Source of the DNA: Solirubrobacter pauli | GTDB taxonomy: Bacteria; Actinomycetota; Thermoleophilia; Solirubrobacterales; Solirubrobacteraceae | Length of the DNA: 64,000 nt | NCBI RefSeq assembly: GCF_003633755.1 | Contig: NZ_RBIL01000002.1 | Location: 868,001 to 932,000 of the forward strand | Direction: 5' to 3' | In this document: piece by piece, positions 53,582-61,698 of the stretch | Layout: the number at the start of each line of letters is the position of its first letter | Position numbering within the stretch: position 1 is the first letter of the stretch | Notes under the pieces: generated by a model | What the model was told of the DNA's origin: nothing | Database searches by the model: none | Seen by the model: only the letters and a program-made list of their open reading frames with translations | Made by a program: the position numbers and the translations under genes

Positions 53582-54871
53582 ATGGACCAGCCCGTCATCG
53601 TCAGCGCGCTGCGCACGCCCGTGGGCACCTTCGGCGGCGCCTTCAAAGACATCCCCGCTCCGGCGCTCGCCGCTCACGCGATGCGCGCGGCGCTCGAGCA
53701 GGTCGACCTCCCACCGGACGCCGTCGACGAGGTGCTGCTCGGCTGCGTGCTGCAGGCCGGCCTCGGCCAGAACCCGGCACGTCAGGCCGCGATGGCGGCC
53801 GGCATCCCGCAGGAGGTGCCGGCGACCACGATCAACATGCTCTGCGGCTCGGGCCTGAAGGCCACGGCGCTCGCGGCGCAGATCATCCGCGCGGGCGACG
53901 CCGACGTCGTCGTGGCGGGCGGCATGGAGAACATGTCGCGCGCGCCGTACCTCGCGCCCACCGCGCGCTTCGGCGCGCGCATGGGGGACGCGGTGCTGAT
54001 CGACTCGATGGTCAGCGACGGGCTCACCGACGCGTTCCACGAGGTCCACATGGGCGTGACGGCGGAGAACGTCGCCGACCAGTTCGGGATCACGCGTGAC
54101 GAGCAGGACGCGTTCGCGGCCGGAAGCCAGCGGAAGGCCGAGCAGGCGCTCGCCGAGGGCGTCTTCCGTGACGAGATCGTGCCGATCGAGATCGTCGAGC
54201 GGCACGGCATCCGCGTCGTCGACACCGACGAGGCGCCGCGGCCCGGGACGACGATGGACGTGCTGGCGCGGCTGCGGACCGCGTTCCGCCCCGACGGCGG
54301 GACGGTCACGGCCGGGAACGCGTCGGGCCTCAACGACGGGGCCGCGGTGGTGGTCGTGATGTCGGCGCGCAAGGCGGTCCAGCTCGGCCTCGAGCCGCTG
54401 GGCACGGTCGAGAGCCACGCGTCGGTCGGCGTCGACCCGGCGGTCATGGGCATCGGGCCCGTGCCGGCCGTGCGCATGGCGCTCGCGAAGGCCGGGGTGG
54501 ACCTCGCCGACGTCGACGTGTTCGAGCTCAACGAGGCGTTCGCGGCGCAGTCGCTGGCGGTCATCCGCGAGCTCGGCCTGGACCCGGAGCGGGTCAACCC
54601 GCACGGCGGCGCGATCGCGCTCGGGCACCCGATCGGCGCCAGCGGCGGCCGGATCCTCGTCAGCCTGCTGCACCAGATGCGCCGGACGAACGCCGAGCGC
54701 GGGGTGGCGGCGCTGTGCGTGGGCGGTGGCCAGGGCCAGGCGGCGGTGATCCGCAACGGCGTGCACGCGATCCCGGGGCGGACCGCCGCCGACGCCGCCC
54801 GCCTCCGGCTCGCGGCGCAGCCGGGGTTGGACGTCGGCCGGCCGGCCGTGTCATTGACGGTCGACTCGTGA
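53582..54871 (+). CDS. Acetyl-CoA acetyltransferase (PhaA-type thiolase) with C-terminal extension
   Basis: Condenses two acetyl-CoA to acetoacetyl-CoA, the first step of polyhydroxybutyrate synthesis. Catalytic residues are Cys88 (NMLCGSGL), His349 ([12 protein letters not shown]) and Cys379 (ALCVGGGQG). The usual thiolase end at [10 protein letters not shown] is followed by about 35 extra residues, so the protein has 429 instead of about 393. The other PHA genes are 8 kb upstream and 4-5 kb downstream. ATG at 53582 begins the standard '[11 protein letters not shown]' start. A 39-codon frame overlaps its stop. Confidence 0.93.
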   Translation: MDQPVIVSALRTPVGTFGGAFKDIPAPALAAHAMRAALEQVDLPPDAVDEVLLGCVLQAGLGQNPARQAAMAAGIPQEVPATTINMLCGSGLKATALAAQIIRAGDADVVVAGGMENMSRAPYLAPTARFGARMGDAVLIDSMVSDGLTDAFHEVHMGVTAENVADQFGITRDEQDAFAAGSQRKAEQALAEGVFRDEIVPIEIVERHGIRVVDTDEAPRPGTTMDVLARLRTAFRPDGGTVTAGNASGLNDGAAVVVVMSARKAVQLGLEPLGTVESHASVGVDPAVMGIGPVPAVRMALAKAGVDLADVDVFELNEAFAAQSLAVIRELGLDPERVNPHGGAIALGHPIGASGGRILVSLLHQMRRTNAERGVAALCVGGGQGQAAVIRNGVHAIPGRTAADAARLRLAAQPGLDVGRPAVSLTVDS

Positions 54872-54987
54872 CCACGATCCGGGTGCGCTCCACCCGTCGG
54901 CCGGGGCGGCACGTCTTCGCGCTGCCGGTGGTGCGGGAGATCACGCCCAAGCGACCGCCGCGCAAGCCGCGGCCGCCGGCCCGCTGA
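54868..54987 (+). CDS. Possible 39-residue basic peptide coupled to the thiolase gene
   Basis: GTG at 54868 overlaps the thiolase stop (GTGA). The frame encodes 39 residues with ten arginines, three lysines and a [13 protein letters not shown] end. It may be a small nucleic-acid-binding or membrane-associated peptide, or a chance frame. No homologue known to me. Confidence 0.35.
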   Translation: MTTIRVRSTRRPGRHVFALPVVREITPKRPPRKPRPPAR

Positions 54988-55119
54988 CGGCCCGCGTCGA
55001 TGGTCCGGGTTCCGTCGTCCACCGGGACAGCGGACGTGCGGGCCTTCCGGGGTGATGATCGAGGCTCATCACCACCCGGGTGGCCTTGGCCGCCCGCTGA
55101 CGTAGGAGCTACGACTGAC

Positions 55120-55389
55120 ATGTCCTCGCATCGCACGACCGTGGCGGCCGTCATCGCGACCCTGGCGTTCGCCGCGCCGGTCGCGACGGCCAACGCCGCG
55201 CCCGCCGGACCCACGGTGGATCCCACCGTCTGCGGCCTGTTCGGGCTCGCCCTGAGCCCGTGGGGGCCGACCTCGTTCTTCGGCGGGGCCGGCCTCGCCG
55301 ACGTCCTCAACCGGGCGCGGACGTCGGTCAACTGCCCGGCGCCCACGCCGAAGCCCGGCCTGCCGGGCTGGCAGTTCCCCTGGTCCTGA
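55120..55389 (+). CDS. Small secreted protein of unknown function
   Basis: An 89-residue exported protein: signal peptide TVAAVIATLAFAAPVATANA, two cysteines (PTVCGLFGLAL and SVNCPAP) and an end rich in Pro/Trp/Phe (GLPGWQFPWS). It belongs to the set of short exported proteins in this window (39306, 39701, 61069) that share a signal peptide and a mature part of 60-90 residues but no family. ATG at 55120; AGGAG lies about 12 nt upstream. Confidence 0.6.
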   Translation: MSSHRTTVAAVIATLAFAAPVATANAAPAGPTVDPTVCGLFGLALSPWGPTSFFGGAGLADVLNRARTSVNCPAPTPKPGLPGWQFPWS

Positions 55390-55456
55390 CGCCCGTGAGC
55401 GGTTGACCACCGTGGCGCTGCGCTTCGGCGCGGCGCCGCGGTGGTCGTTCCTCGTC

Positions 55457-56179
55457 CTAGGGGCGTGCGGCGTGGGCGATGTAGCCGGCGCCGCCGTAGC
55501 GCTCTTCGACCTCGACGTCGGGGACGAGCTCCGCGAGCCGTTCCCACGGGCACTGGAAGCCCGCGAACGTGCTGACGCAGTCGCGGTTCAGGTGCCAGGT
55601 CGTGCGGTTGAGCCAGAGCGCGCCGAGCCGTTTCCACGGCACCCACTTCGGTCCGCCGGCGGCGATGCGCCCGCCGCTGCGGACGTGCTCGAGGACGTTC
55701 GTGAGCGCGCTCGTCGAGCGCATCACGTCGTGCACGGCGCACAGGATCGCGCCGTCGGCGACGACGGGGATCTCGGCCTCTTCGGCGCCGGCGCAGATCA
55801 GCTCGACGTTGGTCCATCCGCGTCGGCGCACGAGCGCCTCGGCGAGCGTGAGCATCTCCGGGCTCGGCTCGATCCCGATCAAGCGGCCGGTCGGCCCGAT
55901 CCGCTCGCGGATCTGCTCGAAGTTGCGGCCCGTGCCGCAGCCGACGTCGAGGATGACCTCTCCGGGACGCGGTCCGAGGCGTTCGACGAGCTCGCGGCGA
56001 CCGAAGTCGCCACTCGCCGTACGCAGCTCGTAGCTGTGGGCCATCGCGCCGTAGCGGAGCTGTGAGCGCGCGCGGTCGGGCTCGCCGCCGCGCACTGCCT
56101 GGCGGACGGTGAGCGCCGCCGCGATCAACCCTCGCGGGCGTGCGTTGGCCATGTTCGTCAGTAGGTCGTGTAGGTGCAT
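55457..56179 (-). CDS. Class I SAM-dependent methyltransferase (UbiE-like)
   Basis: A 240-residue soluble enzyme. SAM motif I is VILDVGCGTGRNFEQI, then LIGIEPSPEML (motif II region) and AILCAVHDVMRS. N-terminal RYGAMAHSYELRTASG matches the UbiE-type lead-in (quinone or lipid methylases). The substrate is unknown. Two starts are possible: ATG 56179 and, nine codons later, ATG 56152. It is transcribed in the same direction as the Gly-rich gene upstream, with a 110-bp gap. Confidence 0.82.
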   Translation of the reverse strand: MHLHDLLTNMANARPRGLIAAALTVRQAVRGGEPDRARSQLRYGAMAHSYELRTASGDFGRRELVERLGPRPGEVILDVGCGTGRNFEQIRERIGPTGRLIGIEPSPEMLTLAEALVRRRGWTNVELICAGAEEAEIPVVADGAILCAVHDVMRSTSALTNVLEHVRSGGRIAAGGPKWVPWKRLGALWLNRTTWHLNRDCVSTFAGFQCPWERLAELVPDVEVEERYGGAGYIAHAARP

Positions 56180-56289
56180 AAGACTCGTGGCGCCGCGGCG
56201 CGGACCGCTATACGGTCCCGGCCCGCAGGCCCCGCGCCGACTGGCCCAACGGCCGGTCGGCGCTGGCCCGTCCGGGGATCGCCTCGTCG

Positions 56290-58329
56290 TCACGCGCGCG
56301 GCCGCAGCCGTCGCGACACGAGCGCGGGCACCGCCAGCAGCACGAGGAGCGCCGCGATCGCGTAGGGCGCCGCCGACCGCACCTGCTTGGCCGTGGGCTT
56401 CAGGAACGCGAACGGCCCGGTCTCCACCGGCTCCGGCCGCGCCGCCTGGTGCCCCGTCCCGCGAGTGCGCGCGGTCGTGCCGTCGGCGGCCGCGGGCGCG
56501 GCCGCCCCGATCCCGGGCACGACCCGCACCGGGGTCACCGGCCCGACGAATCCATTGACGCCCGAGGAAGGCGCCGGCCCGAACCGACCCGGCCCGACGA
56601 CGCTCACGCCGGGAGTCCGCGCCTGGCCGGAGACGCCCGGCCCGGAAGGCACGGCGGGCCCGTAGATCCCGCTCCCGGGCACGCCGGCGCCGCCACCCGG
56701 AGCCCCGGGCACCGCATCGCCCGGACCGGGCACGACCGGCAGACCCGGAGCCGGCCCACCGCCCGCCGGCCCGTCAGCACCGCCGGACGGCCCACGTCCG
56801 CCACCCGAGGGTCCGCGTCCGCCGCCGGAAGGTCCACGCCCACCGCCCGAGGGCCCGCGCCCGCCGCCAGAAGGCCCGATGATCGGCCCGACGCCGCCAC
56901 CACCAGGCCCGATCGGCCCGCCACTGCCGGGCCGATCCCCGCCCGCGCCGCCGTGCCCGGGCCCGTCGCCGCGTCCGCCGCCGTCGTGGCCACCGCGCCC
57001 GCCACCGGGTCGCTCGCCGCCGTCGTGGCCACCGCGTCCACCGCCGGGCCGGTCGCCGCGTCCGCCGCCGTCGTGGCGACCGCCGCCGCGGCCGGGTCGC
57101 TCGCCGCGTCCGCCGCCGTCGTGGCCGCCGCGCCCGCCGCCCGGCCGGTCGCCGCGTCCGCCGCCGTCGTGGCCGCCGCGTCCGCCGCCGGGCCGGTCGC
57201 CGCGTCCGCCGCCGTCGCGTCCGCCGCGCCCGCCGCCGGGCCGCTCGCCGCGTCCGCCACCGCTGTCGCCAGGCCTGCCGCCTTCGCCGCCGCCGTGGCC
57301 GGGGTTGTCGCCGCGTCCGCCACCGCTGTCGCCAGGCCTGCCGCCTTCGCCGCCGCTGTGGCCGGGGTTGTCGCCGCGTCCGCCACCGCCGGGGCCGTCA
57401 CCACGACCCCCGCCGCCGGGGCCGTCACCACGACCCCCGCCGCCTGGGCCGTCACTGCGCCCGCCGCCGCCGTGGCCAGGGCCGTCACCACGACCCCCGC
57501 CGCCTGGGTTGTCGCCGCGTCCTCCGCCGCCTGGGCCGGCACCGCCGCCTTGTCCGCCGCCTGGGCTCTCGCCGCGACCGCCGCCGCCTGGGCCGGGGCC
57601 ATCGCCGGGGCTCTCGCCGCGACCGCCGCCGGGGTTGTCACCGCGTCCGCCACTGCCAGGGCCCGCGCCGTCACCGCCGGCGGGACCGGAGCCGCCATGG
57701 CCGCCGCGCCCGCCGCCGGGGGCTGCACCGCCGCCATGATCGCCAGGTCCCTCGACGTGGCCGGCGCCGTCGTCGCGTCCGCCGCCCTGGTTGGGGCCGG
57801 ACCCTCCACCGTTGCCGGGGCCGCGGTCGGCAGGGTTGCCGCCGCCGGGGTCGGGCCCTTCACCGCTCCTGGGGCCGCCGCCACCGCCAGGGCCGCCGCC
57901 GCCCGGGCCGGAGCCGCCGTCAGATCCGGCTTGTCCGGCGCTGCGATCAGGGCCGGGGCCACTGCGGCCGCCGCTGTTCCCAGGGCCGCTGTCGCCGCGG
58001 AGGCCGACGCCGCTCTGGCCGGCGCTGTCATCGCGCTCGCCGGCCGGACCCGGGGCGCTCGTGGGCACGTCGTAGGTCGTGCCGCCCGGTGGGGTTGCGG
58101 CGAAGGGGCGGACGGCTTCGACCCCGGGCGGCCCGCCGTTCGCGTCGGGCGCGAGGCGGGCGGCCAGCGGGGGGTTCGGGGTCGTCGTCAGGCCCGGGAA
58201 GCGGGCCTGGTCGGTGGGGACCGTGGGGCGGGCGGCGTGGCCGTCCGTGTCGAGAGTCAGTGCGGCGGCCGCCAGGACGGCGCAGGCCGCGACTCCGGGG
58301 AGGAGCCGATGGGTCGAGACGCGGGGCAT
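56290..58329 (-). CDS. Large Gly/Arg/Asp low-complexity surface protein with many RGD motifs
   Basis: A 679-residue protein. A signal or anchor sequence at the N-terminus and a C-terminal membrane segment with basic tail (APYAIAALLVLLAVPALVSRR, simplified: hydrophobic then RRLRPRA) flank a central region of about 400 residues made almost only of Gly, Arg, Asp, Pro, His and Ser. The repeats vary GGRGDxPGGGRGGHDGG, giving about 20 RGD tripeptides. There is no LPXTG sortase motif. Antisense and shifted frames are also open because the DNA is repetitive, but only this frame has both export signal and anchor. Possible adhesive or hydrophilic wall-spanning protein. Confidence 0.65.
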   Translation of the reverse strand: MPRVSTHRLLPGVAACAVLAAAALTLDTDGHAARPTVPTDQARFPGLTTTPNPPLAARLAPDANGGPPGVEAVRPFAATPPGGTTYDVPTSAPGPAGERDDSAGQSGVGLRGDSGPGNSGGRSGPGPDRSAGQAGSDGGSGPGGGGPGGGGGPRSGEGPDPGGGNPADRGPGNGGGSGPNQGGGRDDGAGHVEGPGDHGGGAAPGGGRGGHGGSGPAGGDGAGPGSGGRGDNPGGGRGESPGDGPGPGGGGRGESPGGGQGGGAGPGGGGRGDNPGGGGRGDGPGHGGGGRSDGPGGGGRGDGPGGGGRGDGPGGGGRGDNPGHSGGEGGRPGDSGGGRGDNPGHGGGEGGRPGDSGGGRGERPGGGRGGRDGGGRGDRPGGGRGGHDGGGRGDRPGGGRGGHDGGGRGERPGRGGGRHDGGGRGDRPGGGRGGHDGGERPGGGRGGHDGGGRGDGPGHGGAGGDRPGSGGPIGPGGGGVGPIIGPSGGGRGPSGGGRGPSGGGRGPSGGGRGPSGGADGPAGGGPAPGLPVVPGPGDAVPGAPGGGAGVPGSGIYGPAVPSGPGVSGQARTPGVSVVGPGRFGPAPSSGVNGFVGPVTPVRVVPGIGAAAPAAADGTTARTRGTGHQAARPEPVETGPFAFLKPTAKQVRSAAPYAIAALLVLLAVPALVSRRLRPRA
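56940..57680 (-). repeat. GC-rich tandem codon repeats encoding GGRGD/GGHDGG units
   Basis: Degenerate 15-39 bp units (GGCGGACGCGGCGA-like on the minus strand) repeated many times. The array is prone to slippage and to assembly error, so its length should be treated with care. Confidence 0.7.
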
Positions 58330-58594
58330 GCTGCAGCCAAGGCTGCGAGCGGCCCCGCGGGCGATTCCCTGGCCCCCGGTCCGGGCATGTCAGTCCACCG
58401 GGTCGGTCGTCGCGTCACCCAGGCGTATCGCCGCGCCGTCGGCGTGGGCGGAACGTCGGGTCCGCCCGCTCGAGGCCGCGGCGGCGCAGGGCGGCGGTAG
58501 TTGGACGTCGAACTCGAACCACTCGAGCTCCGCGCGCCTCGGCACCGTCGGGTGGACGGACGGCGGTCGCCGCCGCGCCGGACGCGTGAGCTCT

Positions 58595-58867
58595 TCAGGA
58601 GTCGATGAAGTCACGGATCGTGGTCACGTAGGCGTCGCAGACGTCGCGCCGGATCGCGGCGCTGCTCTCGGCGATCGGCACGAGCGCCGGCACCTTGGCG
58701 GCCCGGGCGCTCTCGACCTGGGCGTCCGCGAGCCGGCTGACCGTCGAGCTGTAGAGGTCGAGGTAGCGGTGCGTGACCTGGCGCGTGGTCTGGCGCCAGC
58801 GCTCGAGCGAAGCCGGGATGTCGACGCCGCCGAAGAGGTCCGTGTCAATCGGAGTCTGAGTGCTCAT
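58595..58867 (-). CDS. Phasin-like PHA-granule protein (divergent from phaC)
   Basis: A 90-residue helical protein: IPASLERWRQTTRQVTHRYL, then SSTVSRLADAQVESARAAKV and a final DVCDAYVTTIRDFIDS. It shares length and layout, not close sequence, with the phasin at 46345. Its position, divergent from the PHA synthase with about 170 bp between, supports a granule-coat role. GAGGTCCTC lies just upstream of the ATG. The intergenic DNA contains the TGGGCCAACGGCC element. Confidence 0.75.
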   Translation of the reverse strand: MSTQTPIDTDLFGGVDIPASLERWRQTTRQVTHRYLDLYSSTVSRLADAQVESARAAKVPALVPIAESSAAIRRDVCDAYVTTIRDFIDS

Positions 58868-58979
58868 GAGGTCCTCCCGTCTTTGAGGCCACCCCCTTGA
58901 CCGAGGTGACCCTGATGGCGCCGAAAGCTAGGACGGTCTCGGCCGCCGGACCACCTCTCGCACCGCCACATCACCCATT

Positions 58980-59032
58980 TGGGCCAACGGCCGCGCGGGG
59001 CGTGGACCCGGCTCCTCGCGCTCGGCTACAAG
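58980..59032 (+). promoter_or_regulatory. TGGGCCAACGGCC element (copy 2) and -10-like TACAAG before phaC
   Basis: The exact 13-mer (58980-58992) is preceded by ACCCATT, part of CCC-ATTT-GGG. TACAAG at 59027-59032 lies 6 nt before the ATG at 59039 and could be a -10 box for a leaderless transcript. An in-frame TTG at 58979 would place the element inside the gene. Confidence 0.4.
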
Positions 59033-59038
59033 CCGGGC

Positions 59039-60622
59039 ATGCTCGCTCCTCTCGCCGATCTCGTGGCCCCGCGGCGGCTCGTCACCGAATCGATGCGCGC
59101 GACCGGCGAGCTGGCCCGGATCGCGATCGGCCGCTCCGACGTCGCGCCCGCACCCACCGACCGCCGCTTCGACGATCCCGCCTGGACGCTGAACCCGGTG
59201 TACCGCCGCTGGGCGCAGACCTACCTGACGTACAGCGGCGTCCTCGACCGGCTCGCGGAAGCGCCCCGCCACCAGGGCGACTGGCGCCGCGCCGAGCGCG
59301 CCCGCTTCGTCGCGAAGCTGCTGGCCGACGCCACCGCGCCGACGAACACGCTCGCCGGCAACCCGGCTGCGCTCAAGCACGCGTTCGACACCGGCGGGGT
59401 GAGCTTGCTGCGCGGCGCGCGCAACGCCACCCGTGACGTCGTCCGCAACCACGGCCTGCCCAAGCAGGTCGACCGCCGGCCGTACGTCGTCGGCGAGAAC
59501 CTGGCGGCCACGCCCGGTGCCGTCGTCTACCGCGACGACGTCTTCGAGCTCGTCCAGTACGCGCCGTCCAGCGCCTCGGTGCAGACGCTGCCCGTCCTGA
59601 TGATCCCGCCGCAGGTCAACAAGCACTACTTCCTCGACCTCGCGCCCGGCCGGAGCATGGTCGAGTACCTCGTCGCCCGCGGCCTGCAGTACTTCACGGT
59701 CGTCTGGCGCAACCCGACGCAGGCCGACGGCGGCCGCTCGATCGACGACTACGTCGCGGCGCAGCTGCGCGCGGTCGACGTCGTCCTCGAGATCACCGGT
59801 GCCGAGTCGCTCAACCTGATCGGCGTCTGCGCCGGCGGCCTGACGACCGGCCTGATGCTCGGCCACCTCGCCGCGACCGGCCAGGCGGAGCAGGTGACCT
59901 CCGCGACGTTCGCGATCAGCATGATCGACACGCGGCACCCCAACCCGATGGGCATGCTCGCCACCGGCGACGTGCTGCGCGACGTGGCGCGCGACGCGGA
60001 CGCCCGCGCCGTCTACGACCGCCGTCGGATCGGCCGCGCGTTCGCGTGGCTGCGGCCCGACGACCTCGTCTTCAACTACGTCGTCAACGACTGGCTGATG
60101 GGCAAGGACGCGCCCGCGTTCGACATCCTCGCGTGGAACGACGACGGCTCGGACCTGCCCTCGCGCTTCTTCAGCGAGCTGCTCGACCTGTACGTCCACA
60201 ACCACGCCGCCCAGCCCGGGCGCGTGGACGTGCTCGACGTCCCGGTCGACCTGCGGTCCGTCACCTGCGACAGCTTCGTCGTCTCCGGCATGCGCGACCA
60301 CATCACGCCGTGGGACTGCGGCTACGAGACCGCCCGGCTGCTCGGCGGCCGCAGCGAGGTCGTCGTCACGACGACCGGTCACATCCAGACGATGGTCAAC
60401 CCGCCCGGCAAGCCGCGGGCGCGCTACTTCGCCGGCCCTGAGCCGGGCCCCGAGCCGCAGCAGTGGCTCGACGCGGCGACCGAACACGAAGGCTCGTGGT
60501 GGCCGCGCTATGCGGACTGGCTGCTCCATCGCTCCGGCGAGGGTCGTGCGGCTCCGGGGCGGCTCGGCAGCCGCCGCCACCGGGTGTTGGACCCGGCGCC
60601 CGGTCGCTACGTGCACGGCTGA
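59039..60622 (+). CDS. phaC: Polyhydroxyalkanoate synthase (PhaC, class I/II-like)
   Basis: Polymerises 3-hydroxyacyl-CoA into PHA on the granule surface. The 527-residue protein has the PhaC_N region (DRRFDDPAWTLNPVYRRWAQ), the lipase-like box GVCAGG with nucleophile Cys264, Asp420 in SGMRDHITPW and His448 in TTGHIQ. PPQVNKHYFLDLAPGRSMVE and YFTVVWRNPT are PhaC hallmarks. No phaE or phaR is nearby, so a single-subunit synthase. ATG at 59039 is chosen over TTG 58979 because of the upstream element. It ends 4 bp from a convergent small gene. Confidence 0.93.
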   Translation: MLAPLADLVAPRRLVTESMRATGELARIAIGRSDVAPAPTDRRFDDPAWTLNPVYRRWAQTYLTYSGVLDRLAEAPRHQGDWRRAERARFVAKLLADATAPTNTLAGNPAALKHAFDTGGVSLLRGARNATRDVVRNHGLPKQVDRRPYVVGENLAATPGAVVYRDDVFELVQYAPSSASVQTLPVLMIPPQVNKHYFLDLAPGRSMVEYLVARGLQYFTVVWRNPTQADGGRSIDDYVAAQLRAVDVVLEITGAESLNLIGVCAGGLTTGLMLGHLAATGQAEQVTSATFAISMIDTRHPNPMGMLATGDVLRDVARDADARAVYDRRRIGRAFAWLRPDDLVFNYVVNDWLMGKDAPAFDILAWNDDGSDLPSRFFSELLDLYVHNHAAQPGRVDVLDVPVDLRSVTCDSFVVSGMRDHITPWDCGYETARLLGGRSEVVVTTTGHIQTMVNPPGKPRARYFAGPEPGPEPQQWLDAATEHEGSWWPRYADWLLHRSGEGRAAPGRLGSRRHRVLDPAPGRYVHG

Positions 60623-60626
60623 GCGG

Positions 60627-60881
60627 CTAGGCGCTCGGCAGCGCCGCGCCTTGGGCCAGCAGCAGCTCGTAGCGGCGGGCGGCGCGCGCCTCCCGCTCGA
60701 GCTCGCACACGTAGAGCTCGAACGGCAGCTCGCGGGCGTAGGACGGAGCGGCGCACCAGCGCTGCCACGCCTCGTCGAGGAACGTGCAGGCCTGGCGCCA
60801 CACGAGGTAGGCGGACAGCGCCTCCTTGATCAGCGCGTCACGGGAGGGCTGGACCGGTGGATGAGCGTTGACGGTGTCCAT
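60627..60881 (-). CDS. Small helical protein convergent with phaC
   Basis: An 84-residue protein, highly charged and helical: LIKEALSAYLVWRQACTFLD, then ELYVCELEREARAARRYELL. The W/YV/REA/AR/EL spacing resembles the 72-residue protein at 28916, suggesting a dispersed small-protein family. ATG at 60881; no strong Shine-Dalgarno. The position beside PhaC is suggestive of granule association but not evidence for it. Confidence 0.55.
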   Translation of the reverse strand: MDTVNAHPPVQPSRDALIKEALSAYLVWRQACTFLDEAWQRWCAAPSYARELPFELYVCELEREARAARRYELLLAQGAALPSA

Positions 60882-61068
60882 CCCGGCAGCGTCGCGGCGG
60901 CCGACCCGGGGCAGAACTGGCCGCCGGACCCGCCCCGTCCGGTCCGACGAACGCTCGACCTACGCCCGCCCGCGGTCCAGCGCGACCCCGGCGACGGGCC
61001 AGGCCCCGGCGCTCGCCGGCCGACCAGCCTCGAGGCACAAGTACCCATCGGGCAAGGAGCTCCTCGCC

Positions 61069-61395
61069 ATGCATCGACCGACGCGCATCGCGACGCTGGT
61101 AGGCGTCGCCGTGACGCTCACCGCGGCCGCGCCCGCCGCTGCCGACGCCGCCTCGGCGTCCACGCCACGTTCCTCGGACCAGGTGTGCCTGTCCGGGGTC
61201 CTGGACCTCGGCCCGTTCGGCCCGTACGGACCGTACGGCGCCAGCGGGCCCTACGGCCCCAACGGCCCGCTGCACGACCGGCCGAACCCGATCGGCGACG
61301 CCGCCCAGTGCGGCGGCCTGATCACGTTCATCCTGCGCGGCGGCACGCTCGACTCGTTCATCCAGGCGAACATCGACTCGGCGAAGCCGCGCTGA
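61069..61395 (+). CDS. Small secreted protein with GPYG repeats
   Basis: A 108-residue exported protein: signal peptide IATLVGVAVTLTAAAPAAADA, then GPFGPYGPYGASGPYGPNGP, a Pro/Gly/Tyr repeat, and a C-terminal segment GGLITFILRGGTLDSFIQAN. Two cysteines flank the repeat (DQVCLSG and AAQCGG). AAGGAG at 9 nt before ATG 61069 supports the start. No known family; a wall or matrix protein is possible. A perfect 32-bp palindrome follows. Confidence 0.65.
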   Translation: MHRPTRIATLVGVAVTLTAAAPAAADAASASTPRSSDQVCLSGVLDLGPFGPYGPYGASGPYGPNGPLHDRPNPIGDAAQCGGLITFILRGGTLDSFIQANIDSAKPR

Positions 61396-61401
61396 ACGAC
61401 C

Positions 61402-61433
61402 GGTGGCGCGGCGGCTCGAGCCGCCGCGCCACC
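61402..61433. terminator. Perfect 32-bp palindrome between convergent genes
   Basis: GGTGGCGCGGCGGCTC (61402-61417) is followed directly by its exact reverse complement (61418-61433), starting 7 bp after the stop of the GPYG-repeat gene. A very stable terminator without a U-tract, between convergent genes. Confidence 0.65.
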
Positions 61434-61437
61434 TTGG

Positions 61438-61698
61438 TCAAGGCCGGCTCGCCGGCAACGGGAGGATCACCGGCGCAGGACCGCCGCCCGCACACGCGGG
61501 TTCAGGTCGGCAGCCCGGCCACGGCCCGCCGAACTCCGGCGCGGCGCCTGAGCTGGGGGCCTCCCGGCAGACCACGGACAGGCCGAGGATCGCGGCCGCG
61601 CTCAGCAACGCGGCCGACGCGACCGCGAGCAGGCGCGCCGAGCGCGCCGGCGCGGAGGCGGAGCGCTCGGCCCCGTCCTCCGCGGGCGCTTCGCTCAC
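61438..61698 (-). CDS. Small single-pass membrane protein
   Basis: An 86-residue protein with a charged N-terminus (MSEAPAEDGAERS), one membrane helix (LLAVASAALLSAAAILGLSV) and a Pro/Gly-rich outer part with two cysteines. Its ATG overlaps the stop of the upstream WQAG-repeat gene by 4 bp (ATGA), so the two are translationally coupled. No known family. It may anchor or partner the repeat protein. Confidence 0.55.
   Translation of the reverse strand: MSEAPAEDGAERSASAPARSARLLAVASAALLSAAAILGLSVVCREAPSSGAAPEFGGPWPGCRPEPACAGGGPAPVILPLPASRP

Noticed and set aside
56290-58329. Sortase-anchored surface protein
   Set aside because: The C-terminus has a membrane helix and basic tail but no LPXTG-like motif.
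56449-58500. A 683-residue Ala/Thr/Pro-rich plus-strand frame opposite the Gly/Arg/Asp gene
   Set aside because: It comes from the same repetitive GC codons, has no ribosome site or export signal, and the minus frame has both an export signal and an anchor.
13438-59000. CCC-N4-GGG palindromes in many intergenic regions
   Set aside because: At this GC content roughly a hundred or more such sites are expected per 64 kb by chance; only the 12-bp GCCCAATTGGGC at 37896 was kept.
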